51,189 bases of DNA from a bacterium (GTDB taxonomy: Bacteria; Zhuqueibacterota; QNDG01; JAFGCO01), in contig JAFGCO010000052.1 in the NCBI GenBank assembly GCA_016932575.1, positions 1 to 51,189 of the forward strand. Reading direction: 5' to 3'. Position numbers and translations under genes: made by a program. The notes under the pieces were generated by a model. That model saw only the letters and a program-made list of their open reading frames with translations, was not told the origin of the DNA and ran no database searches. Shown in pieces: positions 46,515 through 51,189 of this stretch (position 1 is its first letter; each line of letters begins with the position of its first letter).

Positions 46515-47774
46515 ATGAAGCAGGTTCGGGGATTTATCAGTTTCGTTGTACTGATCTGTGCTCTTCTGTTATTGATGACTTCGTGTGAGTATGAAGGGCC
46601 GGATCCGGTGTGGAATCCCAATTATGATTTGGGGGGGAAGCCGGAAATCGACAGCTTGTATCCGAACGACATGGCAGTGGCCGGTATTTCACAAATTGTG
46701 ATCAACGGACGAAATTTTTCTGCAGATATCAGTAAAAACACGGTTTATTTCGGCAATGCCGAAGTGGTCATCAAAAAGGCCGAGCCTGAACAGTTGATCG
46801 TATACCGACCCAACCTGGCTGCGGAAGATTTCGCTGTGAAAGTGGCGGTCGAGGGATCTGTTTTGCATGCGGAATATTCGCCGTACACGGTGGAATCGAT
46901 CGGCGGATTGCTGACACAGGCCAAAGACGTTGGCTTACCCAATGCGCTCGCTGTGGATGCGAATGGCACGTTGTATCTGCATGTCAACAAAAAAGATCTT
47001 TACCGGGTGACCGAACTCGGGGATCTTGAATTGTTAATAGGCAATACCAAGCCCAGATCCGTGAATGACATGAAAGCCGGACCCGATGGATATCTCTATT
47101 TAGCCAGAGACCGGAATTTCATTTACCGGGTACAGTTAACGGGCGAAGAGGCGGGCGAGGAAAAAGAATTTGAAGAATTTGCAGCCGGTGCGCCGGGAAA
47201 CATCAAGTCCTTCGATTTCACTGAGGATCTGAATATTTTGGCCGGTGGTGCGAAAACCGGATTGATTCGTATTTATCCGGACGGAACCTCTGAAGCCCTG
47301 GGTGTTTTTGAGGACCTTGACATTCAATCCCTTCGTGTTTACGACCAGTCGGTTTATGTGGCCGCGCTGTACGGCGGAGATGATCCAGCTGTTCCGGACG
47401 CAGGGATCTGGAAAACTGATATCCCGGGTAACGGCAGTGGTGCTGGCGAACAGATTTTGGTTTTGGATTGGGCAGAGACCGGTGATTTTTCGGAAACCCA
47501 GTTTTCAGATATCAATTTTGATATAAACGGTACGATGTATGTGGCTACGGACGGCGGTCCCGATCGTTCTCTGGATCCGATATTAATGCTTACCAAGGAC
47601 GGAGAAGTCGACACATTTTATAAAGGCGGATTGCTTCATGGAGCCGCTTATGATCTGGTTTGGGGCCAGGATGCCAGGCTTTATTATCTGATAGATATCG
47701 GAGATGTTACCGTGTATGAAATCTATCGTCTTGGCATGGCTGCGGGCGGTGCCCCCCAGTACGGGCGGCAATAG
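46515..47774 (+). CDS. TIG-domain lipoprotein with beta-propeller
   Basis: A 419-residue surface or periplasmic lipoprotein (signal about 1-24, ICALLLLMTSC, lipobox MTSC). A TIG/IPT domain covers about residues 37-117 (PEIDSLYPNDMAVAGISQIVINGRNF). The rest looks like an NHL-type propeller with LAVDANGTLYLHVN, DMKAGPDGYLYLARD and INFDINGTMYVATD blades. The start at 46515 is set by AAGGAGG five bases upstream. It sits 43 bases before a TonB-dependent receptor and plausibly acts as its surface partner, in the place SusD-like proteins take in Bacteroidetes; that is inference. Confidence 0.88.
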   Translation: MKQVRGFISFVVLICALLLLMTSCEYEGPDPVWNPNYDLGGKPEIDSLYPNDMAVAGISQIVINGRNFSADISKNTVYFGNAEVVIKKAEPEQLIVYRPNLAAEDFAVKVAVEGSVLHAEYSPYTVESIGGLLTQAKDVGLPNALAVDANGTLYLHVNKKDLYRVTELGDLELLIGNTKPRSVNDMKAGPDGYLYLARDRNFIYRVQLTGEEAGEEKEFEEFAAGAPGNIKSFDFTEDLNILAGGAKTGLIRIYPDGTSEALGVFEDLDIQSLRVYDQSVYVAALYGGDDPAVPDAGIWKTDIPGNGSGAGEQILVLDWAETGDFSETQFSDINFDINGTMYVATDGGPDRSLDPILMLTKDGEVDTFYKGGLLHGAAYDLVWGQDARLYYLIDIGDVTVYEIYRLGMAAGGAPQYGRQ

Positions 47775-47817
47775 GCCTCTTTTCAATCCATTGGAAAAAA
47801 AGCATAAGGAGAACTCT

Positions 47818-50800
47818 ATGCGCTGGATTAAATATATTCGAATTTTCATGATCATTGCGTGTCTCTGTTTGGTCGTGCAAATCGGCGTGGCCGGTACCAC
47901 AGGGAAAATTGCCGGCCGGGTGACCGATAAAGAAAGCGGGGATCCGCTGCCGGGTGCAAATATTCTTGTTACAGGGACCACGCTGGGTGCTGCAGCGGAT
48001 ATAGACGGCCAGTTTACGATTCTTCATGTTCCCCCCGGATTGCATACTGTTCAGATTTCTGTGATCGGATATGCAAAGGTGACGCTGAATGATGTGCGTG
48101 TACGTATCGATCAGACGGCCCGGGTGGATGTTCCCATGCAGCTGGAAGCCCTGGAGGGGGAAGCAGTCACGGTTGTGGCTGAACGCAATGTCATCAGGGA
48201 AGATGTAGCCACCAGTGTGGTTGCGTTTTCGGGGGAAGAGGTTTCTGAACTGCCCTTGTCCAATGTTCAGGAAGCGGTTGAATTGAATGCGGGTGTTGAA
48301 GACGGTATGGTTATTCGCGGTGGTGGCTCTGATGAAGCACTGTTTATGGTGGATGGTGTTACTATGCGCGATCCGCGTAACAATCAACCCATCACAGGAA
48401 TTGCCCTGAGTGCTGTTCAGGAAGTTTCGATCGAACGGGGCGGATTCAATGCTGAATACGGCCAGGTTCGGTCCGGGATCGTGAATATTGTGACCAAGGA
48501 AGGGAGCAAAACCAGTTACCATGGCAATATCAACCTGAAATACAGTCCTCCGGCGCCCAAACATTTTGGTCCGTCTCCCTTCAGCCGGGAATCGATGTGG
48601 ATCAAGCCCTTTGTGGATGATGATGTCTGCTGGACCGGTACCAAAGACGGAGCGTGGGATCAGTATGAATATCGGCAATATGCCGATTTTAAGGGCTGGA
48701 ACCAGGTTTCCCAGGATTTGTTCAGTAATGACAATCCCGATGATGATTTGACACCAGAAGCATGTCAGCAGTTATTTTTATGGGAGCACCGCAGAGAACC
48801 CGTCACAGATCAGCCCGATTACAACATTGACGCCGGATTGGGCGGTCCGATACCGCTGATCGGAGATCCGTTGGGCAATCTCCGCTTTTTTGCCAGTTAC
48901 AGGCGCGAGCGTGAAATGCTTCTGGTTCCACTGTGCCGCGATGATTATCTGGATTATGACGGCAGCCTGCAGCTGGTGTCGGATATCACCGGATCCATGA
49001 AGCTCCGGATTACAGGCATGAAAGGTAAAAGTTATAATGTTGTGATCAATGATGATGATCAGCGGTATTACGGCAACGAATTTGGTCCGAGCGGTGTGAT
49101 CGGATGGTATCCGACCCAATTTGTGCGAACGCCGTATCAAATCGCCAAGGTGAGCGATGAACAACGGGCGGGTCGTATTTTTTCAGACGCCTGGTACAGT
49201 CATGCGGATGTGGATTATGAGTCGTATGCCATGAAATTGACCCATATGATAACACCGCAAACATTTTATGAAGTCAGTGTGGAGCATCTGGCCCGGCAAT
49301 ATGAAACCGGCCCGATCGCAGACCGGGATACGTCGCGGATTTATGAACCGATTCCCGGATATTTTGTGGATGAATTTCCTTACGGTTTTGTTACCCTGGG
49401 AGGCAATGCGATCGGCGGCACTTTCTTTGCGGATGGTCACATGGCCGAAGCACTCGATTCAAGCCGGATTTCCTCCACCACCCTGAAGTTCGATCTTACC
49501 AGCCAAATCAATTTTACCCATCTGTTGAAAGCAGGCGCAGAATTTGTCTACAATGATCTCGATCTGAATCACGGGCAGGCGAATTATTTTACCGGCAAGG
49601 TCATCAATGTGAAAGAGCATCAATTTCCCATCCGGGGTGCTGTTTATGTTCAGGACAAGCTGGAGACCAAGGGATTCATTATGAATATCGGTCTGCGAAT
49701 GGATTTCAGCGACGCCAATATGGAATGGGTTGAGCTGGAAAATCCGTTTGATAAGAGGTACCTGACTACAGATTATGATCCGGATTCGCTATATAGCACC
49801 AAGGAAACAAAAATAGATATTGCATTCAGCCCGCGACTGGGTATCTCGCATCCCATTACGGAAAATTCCAAGCTCTTTTTCAATTACGGACATTTCAAAC
49901 AGCTGCCTTCATACGACGAATTGCTTCGCGTGGGCCGTAATCCGGGCGGGGCCATGGTCGATTACGGAAATCCCAATCTCTCTCTTGCAAAAACTGTCTC
50001 TTATGAATTGGGATATGACCATGTGCTGTTTAATAATTACCTGTTTCAAGTCGCCGCGTTCTATCATGATATCACGGATCAGCAGTCTTATACCAATTAT
50101 GCAAGTGCAAGGGGCGATATTACATATTCTGCGCTACAGGCGAACAGTTATGAAGATATTCGTGGATTTGAAGTGTCACTGCGAAAAACGGCCGGTCGGT
50201 GGTGGACCGGTTTCATGAATTATACGTATCAGGTCAATACATCAGGCTATTTTGGAAAGCAAAGCATTTTTGAGGATCCTTCAGAGCAGCGAACCTATGA
50301 TGACAATACAAGGCGGCTTTATCAAAAGAAACCGATTCCCCAGCCTTACGCCCGGGTCAGCCTGATGTTTCATTCTCCCCAGGATTTCGGGCCTTCGCTT
50401 TTAAACATGCATTTGCTGGGCGGCTGGAATTGTAATTTGATTTATCACTGGAGAGCCGGTGAATTCATCGACTGGAATCCCAAAAAACAGCCGGATATTT
50501 ATGATAATGTTCAGGTGAAGGATATTCACGACGCGAGACTGCGTTTTTCAAAAGTGTTTCCAATCAGGAACTTCCGTCTGATCGCTTTCTGTGAAATCGA
50601 GAATGTATTTAATCTTAAACGCCTTTCCGGTGCCAGTTTTTATGACTATAATGATTTTCTGTATTATATGGAATCATTGCATCTGCCGAAAAGCGACGAT
50701 TATGACAATATTGTCGGTGATGACCGCGCAGGGGAATACCGTAAAAAGGGCGTTTCTTATCAGCCTATCGAACGTGTGGGAAATATTTACGATATTATCA

Positions 50801-51015
50801 ACCCCGCCGGCAGAGCGGTTTATTATGACCAGAACACCGAACAATATTGCCAATATATAAGCGATGCAGATGCATGGGTCATTGTCGATCCGGCCAGGAT
50901 GGACAAAATTCTGGAAGACAAGGCCTATATTGATATGCCCAATCAAAATTCATTCAATTTTCTTAATCCGAGACAATGGTTCTTTGGAGTTGAATTGTCA
51001 TTTGATCTGAAATAA
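47818..51015 (+). CDS. TonB-dependent outer-membrane receptor with carboxypeptidase-regulatory domain
   Basis: A 1065-residue protein: signal peptide (about 1-27), a CarboxypepD_reg-like domain (about 28-112, GKIAGRVTDKESGDPLPGANILVTGTTLGAAADIDGQF), a plug domain (about 115-235, EALFMVDGVTMRDPRNN, EYGQVRSGIVNIVTKEG) and a long barrel ending FFGVELSFDLK. Such receptors take up large substrates using TonB energy. The start at 47818 is chosen by AAGGAGA just upstream; a longer frame begins at 47704 inside the previous gene and is not convincing. Same strand and spacing as the lipoprotein indicate an operon. Substrate unknown. Confidence 0.93.
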   Translation: MRWIKYIRIFMIIACLCLVVQIGVAGTTGKIAGRVTDKESGDPLPGANILVTGTTLGAAADIDGQFTILHVPPGLHTVQISVIGYAKVTLNDVRVRIDQTARVDVPMQLEALEGEAVTVVAERNVIREDVATSVVAFSGEEVSELPLSNVQEAVELNAGVEDGMVIRGGGSDEALFMVDGVTMRDPRNNQPITGIALSAVQEVSIERGGFNAEYGQVRSGIVNIVTKEGSKTSYHGNINLKYSPPAPKHFGPSPFSRESMWIKPFVDDDVCWTGTKDGAWDQYEYRQYADFKGWNQVSQDLFSNDNPDDDLTPEACQQLFLWEHRREPVTDQPDYNIDAGLGGPIPLIGDPLGNLRFFASYRREREMLLVPLCRDDYLDYDGSLQLVSDITGSMKLRITGMKGKSYNVVINDDDQRYYGNEFGPSGVIGWYPTQFVRTPYQIAKVSDEQRAGRIFSDAWYSHADVDYESYAMKLTHMITPQTFYEVSVEHLARQYETGPIADRDTSRIYEPIPGYFVDEFPYGFVTLGGNAIGGTFFADGHMAEALDSSRISSTTLKFDLTSQINFTHLLKAGAEFVYNDLDLNHGQANYFTGKVINVKEHQFPIRGAVYVQDKLETKGFIMNIGLRMDFSDANMEWVELENPFDKRYLTTDYDPDSLYSTKETKIDIAFSPRLGISHPITENSKLFFNYGHFKQLPSYDELLRVGRNPGGAMVDYGNPNLSLAKTVSYELGYDHVLFNNYLFQVAAFYHDITDQQSYTNYASARGDITYSALQANSYEDIRGFEVSLRKTAGRWWTGFMNYTYQVNTSGYFGKQSIFEDPSEQRTYDDNTRRLYQKKPIPQPYARVSLMFHSPQDFGPSLLNMHLLGGWNCNLIYHWRAGEFIDWNPKKQPDIYDNVQVKDIHDARLRFSKVFPIRNFRLIAFCEIENVFNLKRLSGASFYDYNDFLYYMESLHLPKSDDYDNIVGDDRAGEYRKKGVSYQPIERVGNIYDIINPAGRAVYYDQNTEQYCQYISDADAWVIVDPARMDKILEDKAYIDMPNQNSFNFLNPRQWFFGVELSFDLK

Positions 51016-51055
51016 AAACCAATTTGAAAAATCTCATAGACGAGAGAGGTTATTT

Positions 51056-51189
51056 ATGAAAGTATACGCGAAGCATTTATTCTATAAACTGTTGGCCGGT
51101 GCACTGCTCTTCAGCCTGTCTGCTGTTCAGGGGCAAGAGGTGACCGGATCTCACAGAATCAAGTGGATACGTGTCGGATCCCTGCAAAG
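51056..51189 (+). CDS. Start of an exported protein, cut by the window edge
   Basis: ATG at 51056 after GAGAGAGG opens a frame that runs to the right edge: a basic start, hydrophobic LLAGALLFSLSAVQGQ as a signal peptide, then VTGSHRIKWIRVGSLQ. It is 40 bases downstream of the receptor and presumably belongs to the same operon. Only about 44 codons are visible, so no family can be assigned. Confidence 0.8.
   Translation, partial: MKVYAKHLFYKLLAGALLFSLSAVQGQEVTGSHRIKWIRVGSLQ

Noticed and set aside
47707-48678. 323-codon minus-strand frame
   Set aside because: It lies opposite the TonB receptor, whose domain matches are unambiguous; long antisense frames are expected from codon bias.

Overview
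The window is bacterial DNA. It most likely comes from an uncultured member of the Fibrobacteres-Chlorobi-Bacteroidetes (FCB) superphylum, close to the Calditrichota, KSB1 or Marinimicrobia groups. That placement is an inference. It rests on four secreted proteins (one a pseudogene) ending in a type IX secretion-like C-terminal module with the NPFNP signature, on a TonB-dependent receptor with an N-terminal carboxypeptidase-regulatory domain, on a Rho P-loop of the AQP-x-TGKT form, and on strong Shine-Dalgarno sites. No rRNA or tRNA gene was recognised that would fix the taxonomy.

Layout. 1-1141 is the distal part of a CRISPR array with 18 repeats, the first cut by the window edge; no cas gene is visible. 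1571-2656 is a RCK-type ion channel with an unusual pore. 3053-6324 is a tightly coupled operon of an OPT-family transporter, a small membrane protein and the redox repressor Rex, followed by a secreted GH2 glycosidase. On the minus strand follow a chemoreceptor whose sugar-binding module appears circularly permuted and cytoplasmic (9467-11830) and Rho (12540-13787). 14165-18258 starts with a TPP riboswitch and runs through Thi4, a Mut7-C protein, DUF2905, a BASS transporter, a cupin and a DEDDh exonuclease, ending at a terminator shared with a minus-strand cold-shock gene. 19016-20644 is a DauR/YheO-like regulator, apparently on a leaderless mRNA, with a PLP-dependent dehydratase.

20828-28038 holds a 1677-residue multidomain surface protein whose stop codon overlaps the recQ start. 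28664-33896 is an accessory stretch with an outer-membrane barrel protein, a beta-helix gene broken by four lesions, a scrap of an IS110-family transposase and a DUF4380 protein. 34050-44100 is all minus strand: an arylsulfotransferase-like membrane protein, two lipoproteins downstream of a CE15-like esterase, a methyltransferase, a STAS-like protein and a membrane-anchored DUF362 protein. A 5'-truncated PagL-type deacylase fragment and rlmB follow. The right end is an outer-membrane uptake locus: TIG-domain lipoprotein, TonB-dependent receptor, and the first 44 codons of a third exported protein.

Taken together the region suggests a carbohydrate- or polymer-degrading heterotroph (GH2, CE15 esterase, beta-helix lyase relic, TonB receptor, sugar-type chemoreceptor) that exports many proteins and carries CRISPR immunity. 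The points most worth a second look are the permuted chemoreceptor sensor, the thiamine operon with its RNA-linked passenger genes, the atypical channel pore, the leaderless promoter, and a CRISPR spacer that reads as a ribosome-binding site plus start codon.
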